Shown here: one piece after another, positions 42,349 to 52,100 of the stretch
Layout of the letters: every line of letters starts with the position of its first letter
Numbering within the stretch: the stretch's first letter is position 1
Origin: Phycisphaerae bacterium
GTDB taxonomy: Bacteria; Planctomycetota; Phycisphaerae; UBA1845; PWPN01
NCBI GenBank assembly: GCA_030372985.1
Contig: JAUCQB010000265.1
Coordinates: 34,183 to 98,182 of the forward strand
DNA length: 64,000 nt
Direction of reading: 5' to 3'
Notes under the pieces: model-generated
Databases searched by the model: none
What the model was told of the DNA's origin: nothing
Seen by the model: only the letters and a program-made list of their open reading frames with translations
Translations under genes and position numbers: made by a program

Positions 42349-43662
42349 ATGTATGACAGATCTCTGTGTGCCGTTGTTCCTGCCTGTTGTCTGGCGGCGG
42401 GGTGTGGTTCCCTGTCGGGCGGGCCGGCCGTCGATGCTCCGGCCGTGGTGACACGGGACGTCGATTGGCAAGGGTGGCAGGCAATCGAGCAGACCAACGG
42501 CCTGATCACTCTGCGGCACGTCCCTGCCGCCGGGGGTAGAACGCTATCGCTTGAGATCGGCGGCGACGACGCCTTCCTGGTGTTCCCGAACGAGCGCGGG
42601 CGCTCCTATCCGGTGGACGGGCGACCGGCGTCGGTGCATTTCGGCGGCCATTACGTGTGCATCGGGCCGGAAACGGTCTGGAACGTGCACGATCAGCCGT
42701 TCAATCCGCACGGTGGGCCGTATGAGGCGCGGCGCCAGGTCGATCGGCCCGATTGCCACGAGCTAAGCCTGGTCAGCCGACCGGGAACCCGCAAACACGC
42801 CACGGTCTCAATGGAGCGCCGCATTGTCGTTCGGCGCGGCTCGACGCACGTCACGGTTGATGAGGTGGTGACCAATCGCGGCACGGACCCGCTGGAGTTC
42901 TACATCTGGGACTTCACGCAGATCGACGCGGCCGATCGTCGAAGGCCGGCGCCCCATCCGCTGCGGCGTTTGAGCGTCTACGTGCCGGTTCCGGTTCACG
43001 ACGGCCGTCAGCAGTATACGGTATTCACGCCCGGCGACCCCGCCAAACAAGGGCAGTTTGACGAGAGTCTGCCGACCGATGTGCTGGCGATCCATTACGC
43101 GGCCGAGCAGTGCAAGATCGCCTCGCATGCCGGGCAGTGGTGGGTTGCGGCCGTCGACCACGACACCGGGTGGACGTATGTCAAGGCGTTCGACGCCGAC
43201 GCGCAAGCCCGCCACGTGGACGGCAACGGGCCGATCGAGGTTTACGGCTCATTCATGACCGAGCCGGCGGGCCAGCCGTTCGTTGAAATGGAACTGCTTG
43301 GCGGGATCAGGCGGTGCGCCCCCGGCGAGTCGATCCGCCATCGCGAGAGCTGGTACGCGTGTATTTGCAGGGGACCGGTGCTGGAGGTCTCGCCGGCCGG
43401 CGTGGTTTGCGAGCGGCTGGCGGCGGTCGGGCAGGGAGAAAGCTGCCGCGTCACCGGTCGTTTCGGCGTGTTCCATCTCGGAACGGCACGGCTGCGAGTG
43501 GTGGATGGCGATGGGAAGACGATCTGGCAGAGCGAGCCGATGGTCATCGATCCGCGGAAAGAGTTCAGGCTCGATGTTCTGGTCCCTCCTCAGAGGAAAA
43601 CAGCGAAGATGGTTCTGGAGATCGAGAATCAGGGTGGTGAGAAGATAGGGGTGTTGGGGTGA
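42349..43662 (+). CDS. DUF4380-like lipoprotein
   Basis: A 437-residue protein. MYDRSLCAVVPACCLAAGC ends in a lipobox (LAAGC). The body has many strands and aromatic residues: WQAIEQTNGLITLRHVPAAGGRTLSLEIGG, DAFLVF, VHFGGHYVCIGPETVWNVHDQPFNPHGGPYE. This pattern resembles DUF4380, whose members are predicted to have a galactose-mutarotase-like fold. No catalytic residues can be assigned. ARRQVDRPDCHELSLVS and GGIRRCAPGESIRHRESWY are further family-like motifs. GAGGAG precedes the ATG. It is divergent from the HtrA-type gene. Confidence 0.65.
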   Translation: MYDRSLCAVVPACCLAAGCGSLSGGPAVDAPAVVTRDVDWQGWQAIEQTNGLITLRHVPAAGGRTLSLEIGGDDAFLVFPNERGRSYPVDGRPASVHFGGHYVCIGPETVWNVHDQPFNPHGGPYEARRQVDRPDCHELSLVSRPGTRKHATVSMERRIVVRRGSTHVTVDEVVTNRGTDPLEFYIWDFTQIDAADRRRPAPHPLRRLSVYVPVPVHDGRQQYTVFTPGDPAKQGQFDESLPTDVLAIHYAAEQCKIASHAGQWWVAAVDHDTGWTYVKAFDADAQARHVDGNGPIEVYGSFMTEPAGQPFVEMELLGGIRRCAPGESIRHRESWYACICRGPVLEVSPAGVVCERLAAVGQGESCRVTGRFGVFHLGTARLRVVDGDGKTIWQSEPMVIDPRKEFRLDVLVPPQRKTAKMVLEIENQGGEKIGVLG

Positions 43663-43748
43663 GTCAGGCTTGCCTGGGCGTCATGACCCCATCCAGGCAG
43701 CTTCCATGTTGGGCTGTCATGGCAGGTTTCGCTTCGCGCGACCATGCC

Positions 43749-44864
43749 CTACCACGATGATTGCTTCAGCATCGGCCCCCAAATGCGATGTTCGCGGTCG
43801 AACCTTTGGCGCAGCGTGGGAGAGCCGCGTTTCGACCTGATTTCCGCCGTTGCCAGAGCCACGAGCCAGCAGACGAGCCGGTCGAAATCCTTGAGGTCGA
43901 TGTACTCGGGGGCGATGCGGCCGGCGCGGTGGTCCATGTTGTGGTAGTTGCCCAGGGGCAGGCTCAGGCCGGTGGTCGGGCGGCCGTACTCCAGGTAGGC
44001 GGTCGATTCACAGGAGCCACCGTCGAGAAGCTTTCGCTGAAACGCGAAATCGGGCGTCGTTCGTGCCAAAGCCTCGCCCACCTGGTGGCACCATGCGATC
44101 ATGCCGTTGTCGAACACCGACATGCGGTCGCCCACGCGGACGACGGGCCCGCCGCCCATCTGGACACCCGGTTGGACGGGGCTGCATTCCACGGACAACA
44201 CGCGGGCCTTCTTCGGCAACAAACCGCTGCGACACGCGGCGATGGCCCCGGCAAAGCCCACCTCTTCGGCACGGGTGAGCAGCACACCCATGTGAACCGG
44301 TTTGCCGAGGTCGTGCAGCACGTCGAGTGCGGCCAGAGCGCCGGCCACACCGGCGATGTCATCGCAGCCGCGGGCAAACAGGCGGGAACCACGAATCGTC
44401 GGATTGGGCAGGTCCCACATGCCGACGGCTTCGACGGCGACGGGTCGGGAAACCGAGACGACGGCCGTCGAAACCCGCTGCCGGCCCATGACGTCGGTCA
44501 CCTCGTACGAGTCGATTCTTCCGCGGACCCACCGGCGATTACTGTGGAAGCGCACCCGAGCCTCGCGAAAGAAATCGGGCTGGACGCCGCCGTGCCACCT
44601 GGCTTCAAGCCGGTGGTCATCCAGCATTCGGACGGCGGCGAAGCCTGGGTGATCCAAGTGCGCCGACAAGAAGAAGTCCGGCGTCGGGCCTCGACCGCCG
44701 CGACGCAGATCGAGGCGGAGATTTCCGTAGCGGTCGGCCGTCAACTTGATGCCCGGCCGTCCGGCGGCCCACCCGCGGATGCACGCGATGACTGCGTGCT
44801 CGTGAAAGGGCGATGTTGGCAGGGACAGCAGGTCCAGCAGCAGGCGGCGATGGGATTCTCGCAT
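43749..44864 (-). CDS. M42-family metallopeptidase (glutamyl aminopeptidase-like)
   Basis: A 371-residue cytoplasmic enzyme. M42 peptidases are large cobalt- or zinc-dependent aminopeptidase complexes. The metal ligands are in place: His in SAHLDHPG (~69), Asp in GCDDIAG, the catalytic Glu in RAEEVGF, another acidic ligand in LSVECS, and His in NYHNMDH near the end. The start MRESHRRLLLDLLSLPTSPFHE (44864) matches the family's beginning. The C-terminus, after LVALATAEIRSK, is basic. No partner gene is adjacent. The 15-base string CGACCATGCCCTACC lies just before the 3' end of this gene. Confidence 0.88.
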   Translation of the reverse strand: MRESHRRLLLDLLSLPTSPFHEHAVIACIRGWAAGRPGIKLTADRYGNLRLDLRRGGRGPTPDFFLSAHLDHPGFAAVRMLDDHRLEARWHGGVQPDFFREARVRFHSNRRWVRGRIDSYEVTDVMGRQRVSTAVVSVSRPVAVEAVGMWDLPNPTIRGSRLFARGCDDIAGVAGALAALDVLHDLGKPVHMGVLLTRAEEVGFAGAIAACRSGLLPKKARVLSVECSPVQPGVQMGGGPVVRVGDRMSVFDNGMIAWCHQVGEALARTTPDFAFQRKLLDGGSCESTAYLEYGRPTTGLSLPLGNYHNMDHRAGRIAPEYIDLKDFDRLVCWLVALATAEIRSKRGSPTLRQRFDREHRIWGPMLKQSSW

Positions 44865-45308
44865 GTCGAGCAGCCTATGCGGTGTCAGGCGAGGAATCAA
44901 TTGAGGACAATGACGGATCAGCCGGCATTGCTTCAACAGGCTTGCCGACCAGCTTCATCGGGGGCTTGATCTCGGGCTCTGCAAGTGGTCGCACAGCCGT
45001 CAACCGAGCCCACTCTGGACTGAATGGCCACCGGCAGCGGTCCCGGCCGTCGTGCCGCTCGGGGCGGACTCATCGAACATGGCCACAGACTCGATGCAGG
45101 CGACAGAAGTAAGGGGATCACAAAGGGTATTCATCGACCTGCGGGGCTCTTCGGCCGATAACGAGGGAAGACTTCGCCGCCGGCTCGTACACCATGGAGA
45201 CCGGTCTGATTTTCTCGATTGGGGGCTCTGGCCGTATACTGGCGGGCGGTCACGCGGCAGAGACGGAGTTGAACAGGTGTCCACAGCGGCAGATGGGCCG
45301 GAGAGCAT
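44865..45308. other. Divergent intergenic region, no gene seen
   Basis: About 440 bases between the divergent M42 and CPBP genes. ORFs here are in competing frames without domains. No convincing promoter hexamer pair was found. Confidence 0.4.
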
Positions 45309-46145
45309 ATGGAGATAGAGCCTCAGAAGCGTATGGAGACATATCCCCCTGGCCAGTCGGTCGGCGCCGCCGACCGACCTGGCGAGGACGCTGCTTCCCC
45401 TGCGACGCCGGTTCGCGCCGATGCGGAGGGGGCTCCGTCTGCAGTCGAACCTGCCTGGCTGACCCAGTTGGCTCGCCGACGCCCTGATTTCGTCTTCATG
45501 GCCCCCTATCTGGCGTATCTGCTCCTCCTGCCCCTGAAGGACTGGGTGCCGGCCGCCTACTTGCCGTGGGCCACCGCCGCTCGGGGCATCCTGGGCCTGC
45601 TGGTGTTCTGGTCTCTCCGTCGCCATTTTCCGCCGCTGGGCAAGCCCCACTGGCCGATCGCGATCACCGCGGGCGTGTTGAGCGCGGTGCTGTGGGTTGG
45701 CGGCGAGTACCTGTTCGATCAGATCCACCTCGGGGGGCGGTTCTTCGTGTTCCCCGGCGTCCTCGAGGTCAAAGACCCGCGCGAGGGCCTGACCGCGCTC
45801 TCATGGGCGTCGCAGGTGATGTTACGTCTCGCGGTCGCGACGATCACCGTGCCGATCGTTGAGGAGATCTTCTGGCGCGGCTTCCTGCTTCGGGCCTTCA
45901 TCAACTGGGACCGCTTCGAGCGGGTTCCGCTGGGCGCTTTCGCCTGGCGGGCGTTCATCGGCACGGCCTTGCTCTCCTGCCTTCAACACCCTGACAACTG
46001 GGGTGTCAGCATACTCTGCTGGCTGGCCTGGAACGGGCTGATGTACTGGAAGAAGAGCCTGCTGTGCCTCATGATCACGCATGGCGTCACCAACCTGGTG
46101 CTCTATCTGTACGTGATCAGAACCGGCGACTGGCAGTTCTGGTGA
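45309..46145 (+). CDS. CPBP-family intramembrane protease (CAAX protease-related)
   Basis: A 278-residue membrane protein. The first ~50 residues are polar. About seven hydrophobic segments follow. The protease motifs are EEIFWRGFLLR (Glu-Glu and Arg, ~185-195), LQHPDNWGVSILC with His, and MITHGVTNLVLY with His. These define the CPBP/ABI (CAAX prenyl protease-related) glutamic protease family. A subgroup of this size occurs in genomes with exosortase/PEP-CTERM-like sorting, so it could process C-terminally anchored proteins such as the RTX protein at 11884; that link is inference. The start 45309 is used; 45333 is possible. Confidence 0.8.
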   Translation: MEIEPQKRMETYPPGQSVGAADRPGEDAASPATPVRADAEGAPSAVEPAWLTQLARRRPDFVFMAPYLAYLLLLPLKDWVPAAYLPWATAARGILGLLVFWSLRRHFPPLGKPHWPIAITAGVLSAVLWVGGEYLFDQIHLGGRFFVFPGVLEVKDPREGLTALSWASQVMLRLAVATITVPIVEEIFWRGFLLRAFINWDRFERVPLGAFAWRAFIGTALLSCLQHPDNWGVSILCWLAWNGLMYWKKSLLCLMITHGVTNLVLYLYVIRTGDWQFW

Positions 46146-47071
46146 AAGAAACACTGCGCAGGTCGCCGGTAAGGCACCCCGGACTTCAACTCGACCCCGG
46201 CCCCATCCAGGACCATGGGCAAACGAAGCCATGAAGACCCCGGCAGGTCCGCCCCGAGAGCGTCCGGCAGGTCCGCCTCGGGGAACCAGCGGTGGACTAG
46301 GCGCGCAGGCAAGTCTGTTTCTGAGGACGACCAGTGCACGAACCTGGGGCGAGTGATTCATGGGCGAAGGGCATGTGGCGGTGTTGAGTTTGACATTTCG
46401 ATAAAGGCGCGTTGAACACGGGCGCGGCGGCGCATGTACCGGAAACGGCACAGAACGTCTGTTCAGGTGCAAGCCCTGGCCGGATCACTGTTCAGCCAGG
46501 ATGATTTGTGAATCCCCGGTCAAAACCTAGTGGCCGTTCCTGATGAGCGGGGCTACAAGATAAACATATGCAGGGAGGTGGGTGTTTGCCTGAAAACGGT
46601 TGCCTCAGGCCCTGCGAGGCAGGATGGACTGAGGCGGGACAAGGATGGATGTGCCAAATTCTAATGGCAGATATAGCCACATCAGTATGATTCTTTGGGC
46701 CTCGTCCGACATGCGGTCAGGTAAGGTGTCAGGGATGAGGTGTGTCGTATGTTGATCTCAGCAGGTGGGCGGCGTTCCGCTCTGCGGGGGAACCGGCAAG
46801 GATGTCGGCCTCACACGTGCAGAGATGAGCGTTGCCAGTCTGTTGTGGGATGTCATTTCGAGGGAACAGAACAGACGTGCCATGTTGCCTGGATGGGCCT
46901 TGGGTTGGTGAAGCGACGGTCGAGGACGGGACGACATGAGCGAGACGGCGAGGATGCGCGGACCACGCTCTCAGTGGCGGTCGAGCGACCTTGTTGGATC
47001 CCACCCTGCAGAAGACCGGTGAATGCCCGCTGACGAATTGCGTGGTATTGAGGTCTAAGGAGGAAGGACCG
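46146..47071. other. Long untranslated region before the sigma-54 activator
   Basis: About 925 bases with no supportable gene. ORFs in both strands are short and without domains. Several inverted repeats occur around 46567-46625 (CAGGG...CCCTG enclosing GCCTGA/TCAGGC), and 46655-46700 is low in GC. The end contains AAGGAGG for the next gene. A structured leader or small RNA is possible, but none is recognised. Confidence 0.4.
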
Positions 47072-48133
47072 ATGGCGACGACTGGAAAACCCGTTCCCAG
47101 CCTGCCCCGGATCGTCGGGACAGCTTCTGCGATTCGGCGCCTGGCAGGGCAAATCGAAATGGTCAGTCGTCGCAACTGCACCGTGCTGACCTTGGGTGAA
47201 TCCGGCACCGGAAAAGAACTGGTGGCGCGGCATATTCACGCCGCCAGTTCCCGAGCGGCGGGGCCGTTCGTGGTGGTTGACTGCACCACCATGCACGACA
47301 CGCTGCTCGAATCACAGCTCTTCGGTCACGTGAAGGGGGCCTTCACCGGAGCCACTCACTCCACGCTGGGCCTGTTCCGGGCCGCCGATCATGGCACGCT
47401 CTTTCTCGACGAGGTCGGCGAGCTGCCTCCGGCGATTCAGGCCAAGCTGTTGCGCTGCATCCAGGAAAGCGTCGTCACGCCGCTGGGTTCCACTGGGGCG
47501 GTCCCGGTGGATGTGCGGATCATCGCGGCCACCCATCGGGATCTGGAGGACATGGTCCGGAAGGGCACATTTCGGACGGATCTCTACTACCGCTTGAATG
47601 TGGTTCGCTTGCAGGTGCCGCCGCTCCGGCAGCGGCGTGGTGACATCCCTGCCCTGGCGAACCACTTCCTTGCCGAACAGGCCCGCATCTATGATGAGCC
47701 TGCCAAGCAGCTTTCGCCCGCCGTGCTGGACATTTTCAGCCGGCACGCCTGGCCCGGGAACGTCCGGGAGTTGCAGAATGCCGTCGAGAACGCCTGCGTG
47801 TTCTGCCCGGGCTCCCTGATCCTGCCCGAGCATCTGCCGGAAAGCCTGCGGCAGGAGACGGTCGCCGAGGTCACCTGCGCCTTCGGCAGAATCCGTTCGG
47901 GCGTTCCCGAGAGCTGCGTGCCCACAACCCTGGCGCTGGCGGAACGTAATACGATCCGGCAGGCACTGTCCGCGGCATCGGGCAATCGCACGCGGGCGGC
48001 CGAACTGCTCGGCGTCGAACGTCACCGACTGGCCAGGTTGATACAACGGCACAAGTTGATCGCAACAGCAGTAGCCTACCTGTATACTGACTGTTGCTGG
48101 TCCAGCGATTGCCTCCTTAACCTCTTCGGTTGA
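47072..48133 (+). CDS. Sigma-54-dependent transcriptional activator (no receiver domain)
   Basis: A 353-residue AAA+ activator. It hydrolyses ATP to let sigma-54 polymerase open promoters. The Walker A GESGTGKE is at 42-49, the sigma-54 contact loop GAFTGA at 89-94, Walker B TLFLDE at 109-114, and the arginine-finger region FRTDLYYRLN follows. A Fis-type helix-turn-helix (NTIRQALSAASGNRTRAAELLGVERHRLARLIQ) is near the C-terminus. There is essentially no N-terminal sensory domain (about 12 residues), so control must come from expression or a partner protein. An odd 24-residue tail rich in Cys and Tyr follows the HTH. AAGGAGGA precedes the ATG. Confidence 0.92.
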   Translation: MATTGKPVPSLPRIVGTASAIRRLAGQIEMVSRRNCTVLTLGESGTGKELVARHIHAASSRAAGPFVVVDCTTMHDTLLESQLFGHVKGAFTGATHSTLGLFRAADHGTLFLDEVGELPPAIQAKLLRCIQESVVTPLGSTGAVPVDVRIIAATHRDLEDMVRKGTFRTDLYYRLNVVRLQVPPLRQRRGDIPALANHFLAEQARIYDEPAKQLSPAVLDIFSRHAWPGNVRELQNAVENACVFCPGSLILPEHLPESLRQETVAEVTCAFGRIRSGVPESCVPTTLALAERNTIRQALSAASGNRTRAAELLGVERHRLARLIQRHKLIATAVAYLYTDCCWSSDCLLNLFG

Positions 48134-48374
48134 TGCCGGTCATCGAGACGCGGATCGTCGGCTGAACCCCGACCTGCCGCACCGCCACCGATCTCAGACG
48201 TATCGCAGGCATCGTCTGCCTCCGTCGTTTTCTTTGCTGCCAACAAAGCTGCGACAACCGACAGCGGTGGTTTGCCCGTTCCGCCTTCGTCGTTCCATTC
48301 CTTCGAGGTGAATCATGACGAGGCATCTCGGCGTTTTGGCACAAAATGTTCCATCGTACCGCAACACAAGAGCC

Positions 48375-48428
48375 CATCGAAGCTTGGATGAACCGGCACG
48401 GTCCACGCAGGAACACAAGCTTCCATCG
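48375..48428. promoter_or_regulatory. Possible activator-binding repeats (AAGCTT-centred)
   Basis: CATCGAAGCTTGGATG (48375-48390) is a 16-base near-palindrome with one mismatched pair. A related half-match CAAGCTTCCATCG starts at 48416. They lie about 110-150 bases upstream of the sigma-54 promoter at 48526, where enhancer sites for such activators usually sit. Confidence 0.35.
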
Positions 48429-48525
48429 TAGGCTTTCATCGTCCTTCGGCGGGGCAGGGGACCGGTCGGAGCGTAAACGGCGGCGTCCGCGGGAGATGTG
48501 CGATTCACGGCCGTTTTTTTCAGTC

Positions 48526-48541
48526 TGGCACGCCACCTGCA
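48526..48541 (+). promoter_or_regulatory. Sigma-54-type promoter upstream of the receiver-like gene and oxidase locus
   Basis: TGGCACGCCACCTGCA matches TGGCACG-N4-TTGCA at all positions except the first T of the -12 element. It stands about 390 bases after the activator stop. Transcription would begin near 48553. Confidence 0.6.
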
Positions 48542-48602
48542 AAGGAATCCTCTCCGAGGCGTCCGCATGGCCGAAGCCCGCGGGCGCCGGGGAGACGCCG
48601 GA

Positions 48603-48986
48603 ATGACCAAGCTTCAAACTTCACGAGCGGTGGCCGTTTCGTTCGGCACTCCCGTGGAGGCCTGCATCGACGACCTGGTGGCGCAGCACGGAATAACCGT
48701 ACTCAAGGCGGACTCGGCCGATGCGGTTTTCGAGAGTGTGCGGCGGCTGCGTCCCCCTCTTCTGATCCTGGGCATGCGGCGACCGGAGTCGGAGGCCGCG
48801 AGACTGATCAAAATGCTGACCGGCGCGTTTCCGGGCGTTCCGATCGCGGTCGTCGGGACCGAGCCGGAGGAGGAGGTTGAGCGGGCCGCCCTCCAAGCAG
48901 GAGCCCGCTACTACCTGACCTGCTCGAATGGCTGCTGCGATCGGGAGGCGTTGCAGTCGATTCTCTCGCGGTACGACGCGCCTTGA
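48603..48986 (+). CDS. Degenerate receiver-domain protein
   Basis: A 127-residue protein. The fold order matches a CheY-like receiver: strand AVAVSFG, helix VEACIDDLVAQHG, strand ITVLKAD, strand LLILGMRRPESEAARLIKML, strand VPIAVVGTEPEEEVERAALQAGARYYLT. At the place of the phosphorylated Asp (normally LLDLRLPD) it reads LILGMRRPE, so it probably cannot be phosphorylated. The start at 48603 suits a GGAG eight bases upstream; 48567 is possible. It lies between a sigma-54 activator that lacks a receiver and the oxidase locus. It may therefore act as a phosphorylation-independent regulator; this is inference. Confidence 0.55.
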   Translation: MTKLQTSRAVAVSFGTPVEACIDDLVAQHGITVLKADSADAVFESVRRLRPPLLILGMRRPESEAARLIKMLTGAFPGVPIAVVGTEPEEEVERAALQAGARYYLTCSNGCCDREALQSILSRYDAP

Positions 48987-49110
48987 CTGACGGCGCATCG
49001 TATCGCCGAGATGCGAGGGCCTGCCGACAAAGTGCCGCCGGAACCGGTGTTCGGCAACGCAGAGGAATACAGGACCCCGTTCTAAGGGCCGTGACAGACG
49101 GAAGGATGGT

Positions 49111-52100
49111 ATGGAAATGACAAACGCTCACAATCGCCACAGTCCAGTCGCATGCGGGATCGTCGTCGCCATGGTGGCCATGGCGTTACCCCTTGACCTG
49201 CTGGGAGTGACCGTCCAGGTCCGCGACCCGGCCGGCAACCCGGTCAGCGGGTTCCGCTGGCTGCTGGAAGAAGACAACACCAACCAGCCGACGCCGGGCG
49301 TCTCGACCGCCAACGTCATTGCTCTGGACATTCACCAGAGCCATGCACCGACGGTCAGCGCCGGGCACAGCGACACCGATACGGCGGCTATCGCAGTGCC
49401 GGACGCGACCAAGAGGTACTTCGTTTCGGTGCTGCCCGACGCCGGTTACACCATGAGCGGGACGAACGCATGGGACGCGAACGGTACGGTCACGGTGATT
49501 GTCAACCCGTACCCGATCCCGACGGCGCAGATTACCATCTTTGTTTTTCACGATCATGCTCCGATCAACAACGATCCGAACCCGCCGGCCGAGGAAGGCC
49601 TGGCGGGCTTCACCGTGCAGATCGCCGACATGCTTGGCGGGCAGATGATGGACGTTTTCGGCAACCCGCTGGGCACCACGTACAAGTCCAGCGACGGCGG
49701 CGGGTTCGAGGTGGACATGATGGGCAGCGGCTTCGTCGTCACCGACGCCAACGGCGAGGCGGTGATCGAGAACATTGCGCAGGGCAAGTACGCGGTGACG
49801 ATCAGCCCGCCAGCCGGTCAAAACTGGATTCAGACCACGACCATTGAAGGCTCCCCCGTCATTGACGCGTGGGTCAAGGCGGGCGAAGGACCGCTCCTGG
49901 TGGAGTTCGGTCCGGCCCTCACTCATATCTTCATGGGCTTCGTGCAGCCGTTTGACATCCTCAGTACCCTACCTAATCCCACTGGCGAAATCGGGAGCAT
50001 CACCGGTCGGCTGGTGTACAGCCACACCTCGCGGCCGCCGGTGACCCAGGGCTTCTTCTCCGGCCCGCCGATCCCGACCGGGCTCATCGGCCTGAACGCA
50101 GGCACGCAGGGCGTGTATTTCGGGGCTTGCGACAGCGAAGGTAATTTCACGATCGGAAACATCCCCCCAGGCGTGTACCAGATGGTCACCCTGGACAAGA
50201 ACCTCGATTCCATCATCGGGTTCAGCACGATTACCCTGCCGGACCTCAACGGGAACATGGACCTGAACCTCGGGGATGTCCAGGGCTTCGCGTGGTGGGC
50301 CAACCTCGAAGGGAGCGTGTTCTATGACGATGACGGCGACGGCTTCCGCGATGAGGGTGAAATGGGCATGCCTGACCAGGCCGTCAACCTCCGCTTCCGC
50401 GACGGCCGGATCTACCAGGCGACCGCAACCGACCCGCTGGGCAACTATGCCCTGAACAGAATCTTCCCGTTCTTCAAGTGGCTGGTTGCGGAGGTGGATT
50501 TCCTCCGCTTCCGGGACACGGGGTTCACCAACGTGGTGGACTACGGCGGGGAAATCCCGCCTCATGACGGCTGGAACATGCCGTCTTTCGGCAAGCTGAA
50601 CCCCCAGCCCCAGGCGGAAGTCAACCCCAACACCGGCAACAACCTGTCCCGCACCGAAGTGTCCGATGCCGCCGGGGCCACGCTGCTGCAGGGCATACAG
50701 GTCTACGCCGGCCAGACCAACATCGTCGACTGGGGCAAGCGCGACTATGAGTTAGGTGAGAGCGGCGGAGTCAGCGGGATCGTTTACTACGCGATCACCC
50801 GGGCCGAGGACGACCCGGCCTTTGCCGCAGGCGAGGACTGGGAGCCCGGCGTCCCGCGGGTCCAGATTAGCCTCTACGCAGATGGCGACGGCAATGCGGA
50901 GATCGACGACCTGGACGGGGACGGAGTCGTCACCCTGGCTGACCGCGACAACCATCCGCTGGGCTGGTTCGACGACCCGTCTAACCCGGCCGCCAAGGGT
51001 CCTGAAGACGTCGACTGGGACGGCGACGGGCTCTTTGACCCCGGCGATGCCATCCAGATCGCCCACAGCGACAGTTGGGACGACAACCAGCCCACCGGGT
51101 GCATCCAACCCCCGATCACGGTCAACGGTGAGCTGGCCAGCGACTGCTATGACAACTTCGGGACGTGGAACCAGATGCGGCCGGGCGTGTTCGACGGCGG
51201 ATTCGCTATTGGTTCGCACTTTCCGGGCGGCATGGCCAGCGGCAGCGAGGAAGTCGATGGGCTGCCTCCGGGCCTTTACATCGTCGAGGCGGCCACCCCG
51301 CCTGGCTACGAGCTGGTGAAGGAAGAGGACAAGAACGTCGATTTCGGCGACGAATACGTGCCGAATACCCTCATGGCCTTCGAGTTGCCTCCCCCGACCC
51401 CGCCTCCGGTCTGCGTGGGCGACGACCATGTCGTGCCCGACATGCTCTCGCTCTTCCCGACCGTCGAGGCCCCGTTCGCCGGAGAGACCCGGCCGCTGTG
51501 CGACCGCAAGTGGGTCGCCCATTCGGGCGGGCAGAACACGGCGGCAAACTTCTTCCTCTTCACCCCGGTGCCCAAGGCTGCCCGCGCGGTCGGCGTGATC
51601 AACAACGATCTGGCCGCCGAGGGCGACCCCAGCAGCCCGCTGTTCGGCGAGAAGCAGGCTCCCTCCTGGATCCCGATTTCCTGGCAGGACTTCAACGGGA
51701 ACGAGCTGCTCCGCACCTACAGCGACGAATTCGGATCATACAACGCGCTGCTGCCCTCGACCTACTCGGTCAACATCCCGGCTCCATCGGGAGTGGCCCC
51801 GCACATGATTTCCTTCGTGCTGAATCACCCCGGACCAATCCCCGATCCCAACAACCCGGGGCAGACGAGGATCGATCCGTTCTTCGACTCCAGCTACTCC
51901 CAAACTCGCTACACCTTCAACTTTACGCCGGGTGGAGTGACCTACCTGGACACACCGGTGATTCCGGTGGCGGCGTTTGTCGGCTATCCGAACCGGACGC
52001 TGGACTCCGAGCCGCCCAACCTGACCCCGGTCATCTATTCGGTCATGGGCCCCACCGGCGGACCGATCGTCTGCAACAATAACGACGTGATCGAGATCCG

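Noticed and set aside
48316..48332. Sigma-54-like string TGGCACAAAATGTTCC
   Set aside because: The -12 element lacks GC at the right distance; the site at 48526 fits far better.
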